In this document: piece by piece, positions 25,593 to 34,380 of the stretch | Position numbering within the stretch: the stretch's first letter is position 1 | Layout: every line of letters starts with the position of its first letter | Assembly (NCBI RefSeq): GCF_030268885.1 | Contig: NZ_BSSA01000035.1 | Coordinates: 1 to 64,000, forward strand | Direction: 5' to 3' | Length of the DNA stretch: 64,000 bases | Source: Kitasatospora phosalacinea | GTDB taxonomy: Bacteria > Actinomycetota > Actinomycetes > Streptomycetales > Streptomycetaceae | Notes under the pieces: generated by a model | Databases searched by the model: none | What the model was told of the DNA's origin: nothing | What the model saw: the letters and a program-made list of their open reading frames with translations, nothing else | Program-made: the position numbers and the translations under genes

Positions 25593-26338
25593 AGCCGACC
25601 GAGCTGCGCTTGGACGGGCGCGTCGCCCTGGTGACCGGAGCGAGCCGAGGCCTTGGACGGGCCGTCGTACGCAAACTCGCGGCGTCAGGCTGCACGGTCT
25701 ACCTCAATGCCCGCGACGCCGAGACGGCTGGGGCGGCGACCGCCGAACTGCGTGCACCGGGCTGCGATGTGACAGCGGCACCGGGTGACGTTGCACGACC
25801 CGGTGTCCTTCCCGAGTTGCTGCGAGGTCTCGCCGACAAGCACGGCCAGGTCGACATCCTGGTCCACTGCGCGGTCTCGCTCCACCGGATGCCGACCGTG
25901 GAACCGCGGTCGCAGGAGATGCACCAGGACTACGAGGTGGCCGTGGCCCCCCTCATCCACGCCGCAGCGACCCTGCCCGCGGTCATGCGCCCCCAGGGGG
26001 GGAGGGTCATCGCCGTCTCCAGCGCGGGCGCCAACCGCGTGGTGCCCGCCTACGTGAGCCTGGGCCTGGCCAAGGCGGCGCTGGAGAGCCTGGTCCGCTA
26101 CCTGGCGGTCGCCCTGGCACCGGCGGGCGTGGCCGTGAACGCGGTGTCCACCGCACGGATGGACCGCGGCGACGCCACCGATCCGGTCTCCGCCGCCCTG
26201 GCCGCCCGGACGCCGGCCGGGCGGTTGACGCGTCCTGACGACATCGCCGACGCGGTCGCGCTGCTCTGCGCCGACGAGGCGTTCTGGCTGCGCGGACAAG
26301 TGATCACCGTCGACGGCGGCCTGGGACTGGTGGGTTGA
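25589..26338 (+). CDS. SDR polyketide reductase with enoyl-reductase-like active site
   Basis: The 249-residue SDR has the cofactor motif TGASRGLGRA. By position after KS-CLF-ACP it should be the polyketide ketoreductase. Its catalytic segment reads AYVSLGLAKAALE: the usual YxxxK Tyr is Leu, and the only Tyr lies 7 residues before the Lys (Y-x6-K), the arrangement of FabI/FabL enoyl-ACP reductases. The NNAG motif is also changed (VHCAVSL). The exact reaction is therefore uncertain. The ATG overlaps the ACP stop. Confidence 0.85.
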   Translation: MKPTELRLDGRVALVTGASRGLGRAVVRKLAASGCTVYLNARDAETAGAATAELRAPGCDVTAAPGDVARPGVLPELLRGLADKHGQVDILVHCAVSLHRMPTVEPRSQEMHQDYEVAVAPLIHAAATLPAVMRPQGGRVIAVSSAGANRVVPAYVSLGLAKAALESLVRYLAVALAPAGVAVNAVSTARMDRGDATDPVSAALAARTPAGRLTRPDDIADAVALLCADEAFWLRGQVITVDGGLGLVG

Positions 26339-26340
26339 CC

Positions 26341-27567
26341 GTGATCAGCTCCGACGTCTGCGTCGTGGGCGCGGGTCCCGCAGGACTGACCCTCTCCCTC
26401 CTCCTGCTCAGGTCCGGGCTGACGGTCACCCTGGTCGAACGGTCCGCCCTTCACGGGCGCGAGTTCCGGGGCGAGATCCTGCAGCCCGGCGGCATGGAGC
26501 TCCTGGACGGCCTCGGTGTCCTGTCCGGAGCGATGGCTCGCGGTGGCTACCCGCTGGACCGCTTCCGGCTCCGCGAGGGGCGGCGCACTCTGCTGGACAT
26601 CGACTACCGCCGCCTGGAGGCCCCGTACAACCAGCTGCTGAGCATCCCGCAGCAGCATCTCCTCGAGGAGCTGCTGGCGCACTGCGAGAAGCTCCCGGGC
26701 TTCACCTACCTGCCCGGCCACCGCGTGGGTTCCCTGCAGCGGCACGAAGGAAGGACCACCGGGCTGACCACGAGGTCGCCGGACGGCGGGACGCGGGTGA
26801 ACGCCGGCTGCGTGGTCGGCGCGGACGGCCGGTACTCCAAGGTGCGTCAGCTCGCCGGGATCCAGGCGGGGAGGTTGGAGGCCTTCGACTTCGACGTCCT
26901 GTGGCTGAAGGTGCCCATCGGCAGCACCGGTGCGGCGTCCGGGGCGCGGGAAGTCTCCGTCGTCCGTTCCCGGGGCAACCCCGTGCTGGTGTACCCGTCC
27001 TGGCCGGACTCCGTGCAGATCGGCTGGACCTTGCCGCACCGCTCGTTCGCGGGAAGCAAGGACGCCGTCTTCGCTCGGGCCCGCGAGGAGATCGTGCAGG
27101 CCCTCCCGCAGTACGCGGACGCCGTGCGCGCCGCGTTGGAGTCCGCGAACGATCTCACGCTGCTGGACGTGTTCGCGGGATGCGCCGACACCTGGGTGCA
27201 GGACGGGCTGGTGCTGATCGGTGATGCCGCCCACACCCACAGCCCGCTGGGCGCCCAGGGGATCAACCTCGCCATCCAGGACGCGGCGCTGCTGCACCCG
27301 GTCCTCACCGCGGCGGTCCGCGGGGGGAGCTTCGCGGCCGAGCACCTGCGCGCCTACGAAACCGGGCGTCGGCCGGCCATCGACGCCGTCATGAAGTTCC
27401 AGGTCATGCAGAGCCGCATGATGCTCGCGCGCGGCGGGCTCGAGGCGCGCCTGCGGCCCGTCGTGGCCCGGATCGTCGGCCGGACTCCCATCGGCGCGAA
27501 GATCACGGCCCGCATCGCGTACGGAAGCAGCCCCGTGCCGCTGCGCACGGATCTCTTCACCTCCTGA
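26341..27567 (+). CDS. FAD-dependent monooxygenase (small type)
   Basis: This flavoprotein of 408 residues has VCVVGAGPAGLTLSLLLLRS (FAD), VVGADGRYSKVRQ and GDAAHTHSPLGAQGINLAIQD. It lacks the C-terminal thioredoxin-like domain of the two larger monooxygenases of the cluster and resembles UbiH/OxyL-like hydroxylases. It probably hydroxylates the tricyclic or tetracyclic intermediate. The start may be GTG 26341 or TTG 26335 overlapping the upstream stop. It lies in the PKS operon. Confidence 0.9.
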   Translation: MISSDVCVVGAGPAGLTLSLLLLRSGLTVTLVERSALHGREFRGEILQPGGMELLDGLGVLSGAMARGGYPLDRFRLREGRRTLLDIDYRRLEAPYNQLLSIPQQHLLEELLAHCEKLPGFTYLPGHRVGSLQRHEGRTTGLTTRSPDGGTRVNAGCVVGADGRYSKVRQLAGIQAGRLEAFDFDVLWLKVPIGSTGAASGAREVSVVRSRGNPVLVYPSWPDSVQIGWTLPHRSFAGSKDAVFARAREEIVQALPQYADAVRAALESANDLTLLDVFAGCADTWVQDGLVLIGDAAHTHSPLGAQGINLAIQDAALLHPVLTAAVRGGSFAAEHLRAYETGRRPAIDAVMKFQVMQSRMMLARGGLEARLRPVVARIVGRTPIGAKITARIAYGSSPVPLRTDLFTS

Positions 27568-27595
27568 GCAGCCCATCCCGACGAGGAGCGCCATC

Positions 27596-28369
27596 ATGCG
27601 CGTGATCGACCTGTCCACACCGATAGACGCGTCCAAGTGGGAGCCGGAGCCGGTGGTCCACGAGATCATGACTCCGGCCGAGGGCGCCCGCCACATGAGT
27701 TCGGAGATGCGGGAGCACTTCGGGGTGGACTTCGACCCTGCCGTGCTCCCGGACCACGAACTGCTGTCCATCGACACCCTGACGCTGACCTCGCACACGG
27801 GCACGCACGTGGATGCCCCGTCCCATTACGGGAGCCGGGCTTCCTACGGCGAGCCCCGCCACATCGACCAGATGCCCCTGGACTGGTTCCAGCGTCCCGG
27901 GGTGGTCCTGGACATCAGCGGTTCCGGGACCGGAGCCGTGTCCGCCGATCACCTGGCGAAGGAACTGGACCGGATCGGCTACCGGCCCCGGCCGCTGGAC
28001 ATCGTGATGCTGCGGACGGGGGCGGACCAACTGGCCGGGACGCCGGAGTACTTCACCTCGTTCACGGGCCTGGACGCGTCCGCGGTGCACTACCTGCTCG
28101 ACCTGGGCATCCGGGTGATCGGCACGGATGCCTTCAGCCTGGACGCACCCTTCGGCCACATGATCAAGCGCTTCCAGGAGAGCGGCGACGCCTCGGTGCT
28201 GTGGCCGGCCCACTTCGCCGGGCGCGAGCGCGAGTACTGCCAGATCGAACGGCTCGCGAACCTGGCCGCCCTCCCGGAGCCGTTCGGGTTCACGGTGAGC
28301 TGCTTCCCCGTGCGGATCACGGGTGCGGGGGCCGGTTGGACCCGTGCCGTGGCCCTGCTGGACACCTGA
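27596..28369 (+). CDS. Polyketide cyclase (kynurenine formamidase-like/DpsY family)
   Basis: The 257-residue protein has the metal-binding signature SHTGTHVDAPSHYG and the fold opening MRVIDLSTPI of the cyclase/formamidase family, which includes DpsY and the later-ring cyclases of aromatic polyketides. It probably closes a second, third or fourth ring after aromatisation. GAGGAGCGCC precedes the start. It is in the PKS operon, followed 44 bp later by a SnoaL-like gene. Confidence 0.85.
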   Translation: MRVIDLSTPIDASKWEPEPVVHEIMTPAEGARHMSSEMREHFGVDFDPAVLPDHELLSIDTLTLTSHTGTHVDAPSHYGSRASYGEPRHIDQMPLDWFQRPGVVLDISGSGTGAVSADHLAKELDRIGYRPRPLDIVMLRTGADQLAGTPEYFTSFTGLDASAVHYLLDLGIRVIGTDAFSLDAPFGHMIKRFQESGDASVLWPAHFAGREREYCQIERLANLAALPEPFGFTVSCFPVRITGAGAGWTRAVALLDT

Positions 28370-28413
28370 CGCTGCCGTCCCGCCCGCTCACTCTTCCCAA
28401 GGAGAACAGAGAC

Positions 28414-28854
28414 ATGACCGTTCAGCAGCTCGGTCCCCTGGAATTCGCCGCACTGCGCGCGGAGGTGGAGCAGTTCTACGCCGCCCACCTGCAGCGCCTC
28501 GACTCGGGTGCCGCGGAGGCCTGGGCGGCGGACTTCACCGCGGACGGCTGGTTCCACCCGCAGACACTGCCGGCGCCGGTCCGGGGCCGGGCGGCGCTCG
28601 CCGCCGCAGCCAGGGACGCACACGCCAAGCTGGCGGCCGCGAACGAGCAGCACCGGCACTGGCACGGCATGGTCTCCGTCGACGCGCAGACCGACGGGTC
28701 CGTCAAGGTGCGCTGCTACGCCCTGGTGTTCGCCACGACCGCGGGCCAGGAACCGCGGCTGCACCGGACGTGCGTGTGCCAGGACCTGCTGGTCCGCGAG
28801 GAGGGCGCGCTGCGGATCAGCCAGCGGGTCGTCACGCGGGACGACATGCCCTGA
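28414..28854 (+). CDS. SnoaL-like (NTF2-fold) protein
   Basis: The protein of 146 residues has the cone-shaped SnoaL/NTF2-like pattern: an N-terminal helix (ALRAEVEQFYAAHLQRLDSG), ADFTADGWFHP, and a final beta-sheet. Members of this fold in polyketide clusters act as aldol cyclases, cofactor-free hydroxylases or helper proteins. AAGGAG lies upstream. It is the last gene of the PKS operon and meets the HAD gene tail to tail. Confidence 0.8.
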   Translation: MTVQQLGPLEFAALRAEVEQFYAAHLQRLDSGAAEAWAADFTADGWFHPQTLPAPVRGRAALAAAARDAHAKLAAANEQHRHWHGMVSVDAQTDGSVKVRCYALVFATTAGQEPRLHRTCVCQDLLVREEGALRISQRVVTRDDMP

Positions 28855-28879
28855 GCAGGTCGCGAAAGCCTCGATGCGC

Positions 28880-29578
28880 TCATCGGTCGAGCAGGTCCAG
28901 CACCGCGGTCAGGGCGTTGGGCCGCTCGACGGTGGGCGCATGCCGCACCTGCAGGAACGTGCAGCCCAATGCTGTGGCGCCGCCGTCAGCGGTGGCGTCG
29001 TCGCCGACCATGACGATGTCCTCCGGCTCCCTGCCGAGCTGCTCGCAGGCCGCGCGGAACAGTTCCGGATCCGGCTTCTGCCTGTGGTACTCGAAGGAGA
29101 GGACGAAGGCGTCGACGGCGGCCTCCAGGCCGTGGTGGCGGAAGACCGGCCTGAGGTCCCACGCGATGTTGCTGACGACGGCGACCGGCACCCCCCGGCG
29201 GCGCAGCTCGGTGAGCGTGCTGTGCGTGTCCGGGTAGGCGTGCCACGCCTGCGGTGCCATGTGGCGCTCGTACAGCGCGGCCGCGAGGTCGGGATGCGGG
29301 AGCGGGCCGACGCTCTGCGCCAGCCCGGTGTACGCGGCTCGGTGGCGCTCCAGGTCCAGATCCCGCTCCTGCCACACCTCGGCCAGGTGGGGAGGGACGG
29401 CCTGCGGCCAGGCTCCCCCGGGCAACGCGCCCACCCGTTCGAGCGAGCTCGCCCACCCCACCCGCTCCGGGGCTGTGAGGGTCGCCCCGACGGCGTCCAG
29501 TGCGGCGTCGAGCCAGGCGGTCGCGGTCTCGACCCGGAACAGGGTGCCCGAGAAGTCGAACATCACAGCAGTGGCCAT
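28880..29578 (-). CDS. HAD-superfamily hydrolase-like protein
   Basis: This 232-residue HAD protein has motif I DFSGTLF, motif II VVSNIAWD, Lys in RQKPDPELF and acidic motif VMVGDDATADGG. In motif I the second Asp, the general acid of phosphatases, is Ser, so phosphatase activity is doubtful. It stands alone between two operons, after the hairpin that ends the acyl-CoA ligase operon. Its place in the pathway is unknown and it is not part of the standard mithramycin set. Confidence 0.8.
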   Translation of the reverse strand: MATAVMFDFSGTLFRVETATAWLDAALDAVGATLTAPERVGWASSLERVGALPGGAWPQAVPPHLAEVWQERDLDLERHRAAYTGLAQSVGPLPHPDLAAALYERHMAPQAWHAYPDTHSTLTELRRRGVPVAVVSNIAWDLRPVFRHHGLEAAVDAFVLSFEYHRQKPDPELFRAACEQLGREPEDIVMVGDDATADGGATALGCTFLQVRHAPTVERPNALTAVLDLLDR

Positions 29579-29618
29579 GGTCCTGATCCTCCCCAGTGCC
29601 CGCGCGAGCGGAAACCTC

Positions 29619-29662
29619 GGCAGGGAGGGGCCCGCGGCGGCAACCGCGGGCCCCTCCCTGCC
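29619..29662 (-). terminator. Hairpin terminator after the ABM gene
   Basis: A perfect 19-bp GC stem (29619-29637 with 29644-29662) with a 6-base loop lies 9 bp past the ABM stop (29671). It ends the leftward operon that begins with the 585-residue monooxygenase. Confidence 0.88.
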
Positions 29663-29670
29663 ACTCGCGG

Positions 29671-29952
29671 CTACTCGGCGACGGTGTCGAACACGTCCGG
29701 TTCGGCCTTGGCGACCTTGCCCAGGCCGACGACCAGCTTGCGGAAGGCGTCAGCCGTCATCGCCGCCCGGTGCAGTTCCGGCGCCGTCCACTGGGCGGTC
29801 TCCACGTACACCTCGGGGTTGTTGCGGGAGCGGTAGAGCTGGTGGGACACGAAGCCGGGCTGCTGCTTCATGAAGTCGGTGATGGCGGAGATGGAGCGCT
29901 CGAACTCGTCGGCCTCTCCGATGACGGTGAGCTTGTTGATGACGGTCACCAT
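29671..29952 (-). CDS. ABM-family monooxygenase-like protein
   Basis: The small 93-residue ferredoxin-like protein has the antibiotic biosynthesis monooxygenase pattern: MVTVINKLTVIGEADEFE, FMKQQPGFVSHQLYRS and YVETAQWTAPELHRAAM. Relatives such as ActVA-ORF6 and TcmH oxidise anthrones to quinones without a cofactor; others are accessory. GAGGAG precedes the ATG. It follows the acyl-CoA ligase by 11 bp and is the last gene of the operon. Confidence 0.85.
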   Translation of the reverse strand: MVTVINKLTVIGEADEFERSISAITDFMKQQPGFVSHQLYRSRNNPEVYVETAQWTAPELHRAAMTADAFRKLVVGLGKVAKAEPDVFDTVAE

Positions 29953-29963
29953 GGCGGACTCCT

Positions 29964-31502
29964 CTAGTCGGGGGTGTGCTGGGCCCGTGCGCGCAGGTCG
30001 CGTCGCAGGATCTTGCCGTTCGGGGAACGCGGAATGGCGTCGATGGCGTCGATGCCGTGGAGCTGCTCGAACTCGGCGAGTTCTGCGTTGGTGTCGGCGA
30101 GGACGCGACCGAGGTCCGTACCGGGCGAGCGGGGGACGACGAAGGCGTGGGCCACGGCACCGCGGAAGGGATCGGGGACGTCGACGACGGCGCAGTCCGC
30201 GACGTCGTGGTGGCGGGCGAGGACCGCTTCGACCTCGCTGGGCGACACCAGCCAGTTGTCGCACTTGAAGACGTCCTTGAGGCGGTCCACGAGGAACAGC
30301 ACTCCGTCGTCCCCGATGTAGCCGATGTCTCCGGTGGACAGCCATCCCTCGGAGTCGATCGGGCTTTCGACGCCGGCGAGGTATCCGAGCATCACCTGGG
30401 GACCGCGTACCTGCACCTCCCCGCGCTCGCCGGGGGGCAGCGGCCGACGGGTGTCCACGTCGACGGTCCGGCATTCCGTGTCCTCGACCGTCGGGCCCAC
30501 GGAGCCGGGGGTGGGGTGCTCGGGCAGGTCTCCGTGGGTCAGTGGAGACGTCTCCGCAAGCCCGTATCCCTGGACCACTGCGAGGCCGAAGTGGGCTGAC
30601 AGGGCTTCGGCAGCGGCCGGGGCGAGTGCGGAGCCCCCCGAGAGGATGGTCCGTGCGGTCGCGAGCCGAAGTTCGGGGAGCCGCGGGTCTGCCGCGAGTC
30701 GGGCCAGGCGCACCGGGAGGCTGTAGAAGTGCGTCGCACCGTGGTTGTTGGCCTCGTCGATGGCGTCCGCGCCGTCCTCGGACGCGCAGAGCACGTGCGT
30801 CGCCATGGCGGCGACGCCCGCGTTGAGGTGCATCGGGTGGAAGGACGGGAGGTGGTTGAGCATCACGGCGTCACCGTCGAGCCGGTGCGCACCGGCCACC
30901 TGGCGGGCATTGGTGACCAGGTTCCGGTGGGAGAGCATGACGCCCTTGGCCGGTCCCGTCGTGCCGCTGGTGAATTGGATGCACGCTATGTCGTCCGCGT
31001 CGGCCGGAGGGCTGGACTCGACGGGCGGGTGGCCGGCTATGAGGTCGTCGAGGCACTCCGAGCCGGCGATTCCGGAGCCGGTGGCGCCGCCGCGGGTCAG
31101 GAGCACCTCCGTCAGCTCGGGGATCCACCGGCGGGCCTCTTGGATCCGGTCGCGCATCTGGGGGGTGACGATCGCGATCCGGGCGCCCGACAGCCGCAGC
31201 ACGTGGGCGAGGTTCTCGCCGCGCAGGTGCGCGTTGACGATGGCGACGCTGGCACCGCCGCGCACGATCCCGTAGTAGGCGACGGCGAACGCCGGGTCGA
31301 GTGCTGCGACCAGGGCGACGACGCTGCCTGCGGCCTGCCAGCGGTCGCGTACGACGCCCGCGCAGCACGATATGCGCGCGTCCAGTTCGGCGTAGGACAG
31401 TTGGGTGTCCTTGTCGCGCAGGGCGATGCGGTGGGGCACGGTCTGTGCGGCCGCCCGTACGAGACCGTCGAGCCGGTCGGGTGTCGTCGCCGGCTCAGGC
31501 AC
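29964..31502 (-). CDS. Acyl-CoA ligase (AMP-binding enzyme)
   Basis: The 512-residue ANL-superfamily enzyme has the P-loop FTSGTTGPAKGVMLS, GYGLAETSPLTHG, STGDIGYIGDDG and the C-terminal Lys motif PRSPNGKILRRDL. It should activate a carboxylate as acyl-AMP and thioester. Aureolic acid and polyketomycin clusters carry such a ligase (MtmL type) although the chain starts from acetate; its role there is linked to early cyclisation. GTG 31502 overlaps the aromatase stop by 8 bp. Confidence 0.92.
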   Translation of the reverse strand: MPEPATTPDRLDGLVRAAAQTVPHRIALRDKDTQLSYAELDARISCCAGVVRDRWQAAGSVVALVAALDPAFAVAYYGIVRGGASVAIVNAHLRGENLAHVLRLSGARIAIVTPQMRDRIQEARRWIPELTEVLLTRGGATGSGIAGSECLDDLIAGHPPVESSPPADADDIACIQFTSGTTGPAKGVMLSHRNLVTNARQVAGAHRLDGDAVMLNHLPSFHPMHLNAGVAAMATHVLCASEDGADAIDEANNHGATHFYSLPVRLARLAADPRLPELRLATARTILSGGSALAPAAAEALSAHFGLAVVQGYGLAETSPLTHGDLPEHPTPGSVGPTVEDTECRTVDVDTRRPLPPGERGEVQVRGPQVMLGYLAGVESPIDSEGWLSTGDIGYIGDDGVLFLVDRLKDVFKCDNWLVSPSEVEAVLARHHDVADCAVVDVPDPFRGAVAHAFVVPRSPGTDLGRVLADTNAELAEFEQLHGIDAIDAIPRSPNGKILRRDLRARAQHTPD

Positions 31503-32460
31503 GGGCTCGGCCCTCGGCGAACGCCTTGGACAGCTGAAGGTTCTTCATGCTGTTGGCGCTCAGGACGTTGCGCAGGTAGTTGCGGGCGTCCTGGATCGTG
31601 GTCCCCTCTCCGAGGATGCCCAGGGCGCTCGGCTTGATGGTGACGGTGTGGCGGGCCGAGACGATGATCCCCTCGGGGGTCTGGGTGAAGCGCCAGTGGC
31701 CGGTGTGGGCGTCCAGCAGCGGCGGCAGCTTGATCTGCTTGTAGACGATCAGCCGCGGGGGCAGGCAGACGCGGACCGAGCGGGTGCTGTGCGGGACGCC
31801 GTCGGGGGTGCTGGTCTCCATGTCGAAGAACTGGATGCCGGGCTCGTCCTCGGTCATGGTGAGCTGGGAGACGTGAGCGATGCGCTCCGGCCACTTGTCG
31901 GCCTCGTTGAGGACCTCGTAGGCGTCCTCGGCGCGCCCGGCGACGAAGAGGGGGTCCTCGAAGGACAGCACCAGCTGATCGAGGAGCTCGCGGCGGTTCC
32001 CCTGGTCGAGGACGGCGTCGAGTTGGGCGGCGGCGTTGCGCTCGAGGTCGGCGAGGACCGCGGCCCGGGTTTCCTCGGTGGTGCCGTCCGAGAGGGTCAG
32101 TTGGTGGCGGACCTCGACGTCGGACCCGTCGGCGCTCTTGGTGAACAGCCATTCGACGCGAGAGGCGGCACGGGGGGCCTGCGGCTCGACGTCCTCAAGG
32201 GTGATCTTCATCGCTGAGCGGTCGAGGTGCCGTCGGGAGGTGCGGACCACCACCCGTCCCTGGTCGGGCGTGAGGAACCAACGCCGGACGACGTCGGTGC
32301 CCTCACCGGCCTCCAGGTACTCGGCGTGGACCGCGGCGGCGAAGAACTGGGGCCAGTTCTCCACCGCGGCGACGACATCGAACAGGAACTCGGGGGGCGC
32401 GGCCGCGGTGCCTCGGTGGATCGTGGTCACGACGGCCGGGTTCGCAATCTGCTCAGGCAC
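31495..32460 (-). CDS. Didomain polyketide aromatase/cyclase
   Basis: This 321-residue protein consists of two START/Bet v1-like domains (about 5-150 and 160-315), each opening with the FLFDVVAAVENWPQF / AYEVLNEADKWPERI helix that lines the polyketide cavity. Didomain ARO/CYCs aromatise the first ring of C9-reduced or unreduced chains (MtmQ, OxyK, ActVII class). GTG 32460 with AAGGA upstream is chosen; the open frame continues further but reads as antisense. It lies 47 bp after the monooxygenase gene. Confidence 0.92.
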   Translation of the reverse strand: MPEQIANPAVVTTIHRGTAAAPPEFLFDVVAAVENWPQFFAAAVHAEYLEAGEGTDVVRRWFLTPDQGRVVVRTSRRHLDRSAMKITLEDVEPQAPRAASRVEWLFTKSADGSDVEVRHQLTLSDGTTEETRAAVLADLERNAAAQLDAVLDQGNRRELLDQLVLSFEDPLFVAGRAEDAYEVLNEADKWPERIAHVSQLTMTEDEPGIQFFDMETSTPDGVPHSTRSVRVCLPPRLIVYKQIKLPPLLDAHTGHWRFTQTPEGIIVSARHTVTIKPSALGILGEGTTIQDARNYLRNVLSANSMKNLQLSKAFAEGRARA

Positions 32461-32507
32461 GGGTTGTCCTTCAGTCGGCTCGGATTCGGTGTTGGCCTCG
32501 ACCGGGG

Positions 32508-34265
32508 TCAAGGAGCGGGGGTCAGCGGCAGTGCGGCCAGCGCCGCGTGCACGGCGTCGGCGTCCAGCCGGTCGCCGCGGGCTGCGAGGTAGGCATCGGG
32601 GCGGATCAGGAGCCATCCCTGGCCTCGAATGCCGAGTCCGTCCGCGAGCGTTCCGTACGGGTCGGGCAGCGCGTCGCCGGCCGACCGGGGCGGTTCGACC
32701 CGTACGGCCGCCGGCCCCGTGAGCGGCCGGGGCGTGTGATCGGTGATCTGCAGTGACGTTGCCAGCGCCTCGTAGGCGGAGGCCGTGCCGAGGTGCGCGG
32801 GCGTCGAGGGCGTGACGACTCGCACCGAGAGCCACCCCTGCTGGCGGTCGGCGAGGTCCCGCAGCCAGCGGGGGGTCTCCGTCTCGCCCGGACGCTCGGT
32901 GAAGGCGAGGAACGTCCAGCGCGGATCCCGGAGCTGGCGGGCGAAGGCGGACCACCCGGGGTCGCCTTCGGCGGTGTCGGCGCTCACGGCGGTGACGCGC
33001 TCCCCGGGCGCGGGGTGTGCGGACGGGCCGGCTTGCACCGGCTGTGTCAGAGGGCTGTCCGGGTAGCTGACGAGGAGGGCCGACATGCGGCCGATGACTT
33101 TGCCCTCGATCCGGCGTCGAATGGCCGGTACGCGGCGGATGACCGCGAAGGCCACCGGCATGGCCGCTGCGGCGACCGCGCTCTTGAGCGCGACCAGGCG
33201 GGTGGCGGTGCGGGTGGTCTCCAGCAGTTCGCCGCCGATCGGGACGCGCTCAGCCGAGTAGCTGTCGAGCAGGGCGTCGTGCGCGTGGCCGTGGATGACC
33301 ATCGCGAGTTTCCACGACAGGTTGAAGGCCTCCTGGATGCCGGTGTTGAGGCCCTGTCCGGAGGCCGGGCTGTGCACGTGGGCGGCGTCCCCCGCGACGA
33401 AGCAGCGGCGGACCCGCATGGTCTGGATCATGCGCTGCTGAATGGTGAACACCGACACCCACGAGGGGGTCTTGACGGCGGCGCGGGTGCCCAGGCCCTT
33501 GGTCAGCTTGCGGGAGAACCGCTCGGCGACCTGCTCGGGGTGGCCCGCGTCCGACTGCACGGTGGTGTCCAGGAGCCGCCACTTGCCAGGGGTCGCGAAG
33601 GGGACCGCCATGACCGTCCCGCCCTCGACGTGGATCCAGTGGATGCTGTCCTGGGGGACGTTCATGTCGACGTCGGCGTCCGCGATCAGCCAGGTTTCGG
33701 TCGAGTCGCCGATCAGGGGCAGCTTCAGCAGTTTCCTGACGGTGCTGTGGCCGCCGTCGCAGCCGACGAGCCAGGGGACGCGCAGACGGGCGCTGGTGCC
33801 GTCCTGGAGCTGCAGCTCCGCGTCGACGCCGCCCTCGTGCTGTTCCAGCGCCTTCAGTCGCGTCCCCCAGTGCACGGTGACGCCTCGGTCGACCACGGCC
33901 TGGCGCAGCACGCGCTCGGTGCCCGCCTGCTCGAGCAGCAGGGTGAAGGGGAAGCGGGTCGGGGTCGAGCGGTACTCGGCGCCCAGGCGGACGAGTTGGG
34001 CACCGTTGCTGTGCATGCTGAACGCCTGCATCCGGCGGCCGTGCTCGAGCATCGCCCCGAGGACACCCATCTGATCGTAGATCTCCAGGGTGCGGGCGTG
34101 GGTGGCCACGGCGCGGCTGGTCGGCGCGGGGCCGCCGGCGGCGTCGATCAGGTGGACGCGCACACCGCGGCGGGCCAGCTCGTGGGCGACGGTCAGGCCG
34201 ACCGGGCCGGCGCCGACGACGAGGACTTGCGGATCACGCGGGTCGGGCTCGGGTCCGTCGGTCAT
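32508..34265 (-). CDS. Large FAD-dependent polyketide monooxygenase
   Basis: The protein is a 585-residue class A flavoenzyme: VLVVGAGPVGLTVAHELARR, VGCDGGHSTVRKLL, GDAAHVHSPASGQGLNTG and a C-terminal thioredoxin-like domain. It is longer than the 509-residue enzyme encoded near 10 kb and may be the one that hydroxylates the aglycone early (MtmOII/OxyS type), with the other acting late. It is the first gene of the leftward operon with the aromatase, ligase and ABM genes, and has a strong SARP-type repeat upstream. Confidence 0.9.
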   Translation of the reverse strand: MTDGPEPDPRDPQVLVVGAGPVGLTVAHELARRGVRVHLIDAAGGPAPTSRAVATHARTLEIYDQMGVLGAMLEHGRRMQAFSMHSNGAQLVRLGAEYRSTPTRFPFTLLLEQAGTERVLRQAVVDRGVTVHWGTRLKALEQHEGGVDAELQLQDGTSARLRVPWLVGCDGGHSTVRKLLKLPLIGDSTETWLIADADVDMNVPQDSIHWIHVEGGTVMAVPFATPGKWRLLDTTVQSDAGHPEQVAERFSRKLTKGLGTRAAVKTPSWVSVFTIQQRMIQTMRVRRCFVAGDAAHVHSPASGQGLNTGIQEAFNLSWKLAMVIHGHAHDALLDSYSAERVPIGGELLETTRTATRLVALKSAVAAAAMPVAFAVIRRVPAIRRRIEGKVIGRMSALLVSYPDSPLTQPVQAGPSAHPAPGERVTAVSADTAEGDPGWSAFARQLRDPRWTFLAFTERPGETETPRWLRDLADRQQGWLSVRVVTPSTPAHLGTASAYEALATSLQITDHTPRPLTGPAAVRVEPPRSAGDALPDPYGTLADGLGIRGQGWLLIRPDAYLAARGDRLDADAVHAALAALPLTPAP

Positions 34266-34324
34266 CTTCTCCCCTGGCAGTCCCCTGTGATGGGGGGAGC
34301 CCTGTCGCGGCCCCCGTCCCCGGC

Positions 34325-34356
34325 ATCCTTGGCCGCAGGTCTCGAGCAGCTCTCGA
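34325..34356 (-). promoter_or_regulatory. Putative SARP box and -10 of the monooxygenase-aromatase operon
   Basis: Read leftward: TCGAGAG (34350-34356), 4 bp, TCGAGAC (34339-34345), then exactly 8 bp and AAGGAT (34325-34330), a possible -10. This matches the known SARP arrangement, in which the last repeat is 8 bp from the -10. Confidence 0.7.
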
Positions 34357-34380
34357 AGCGTGTTAGACCGCGGCCGGTGG

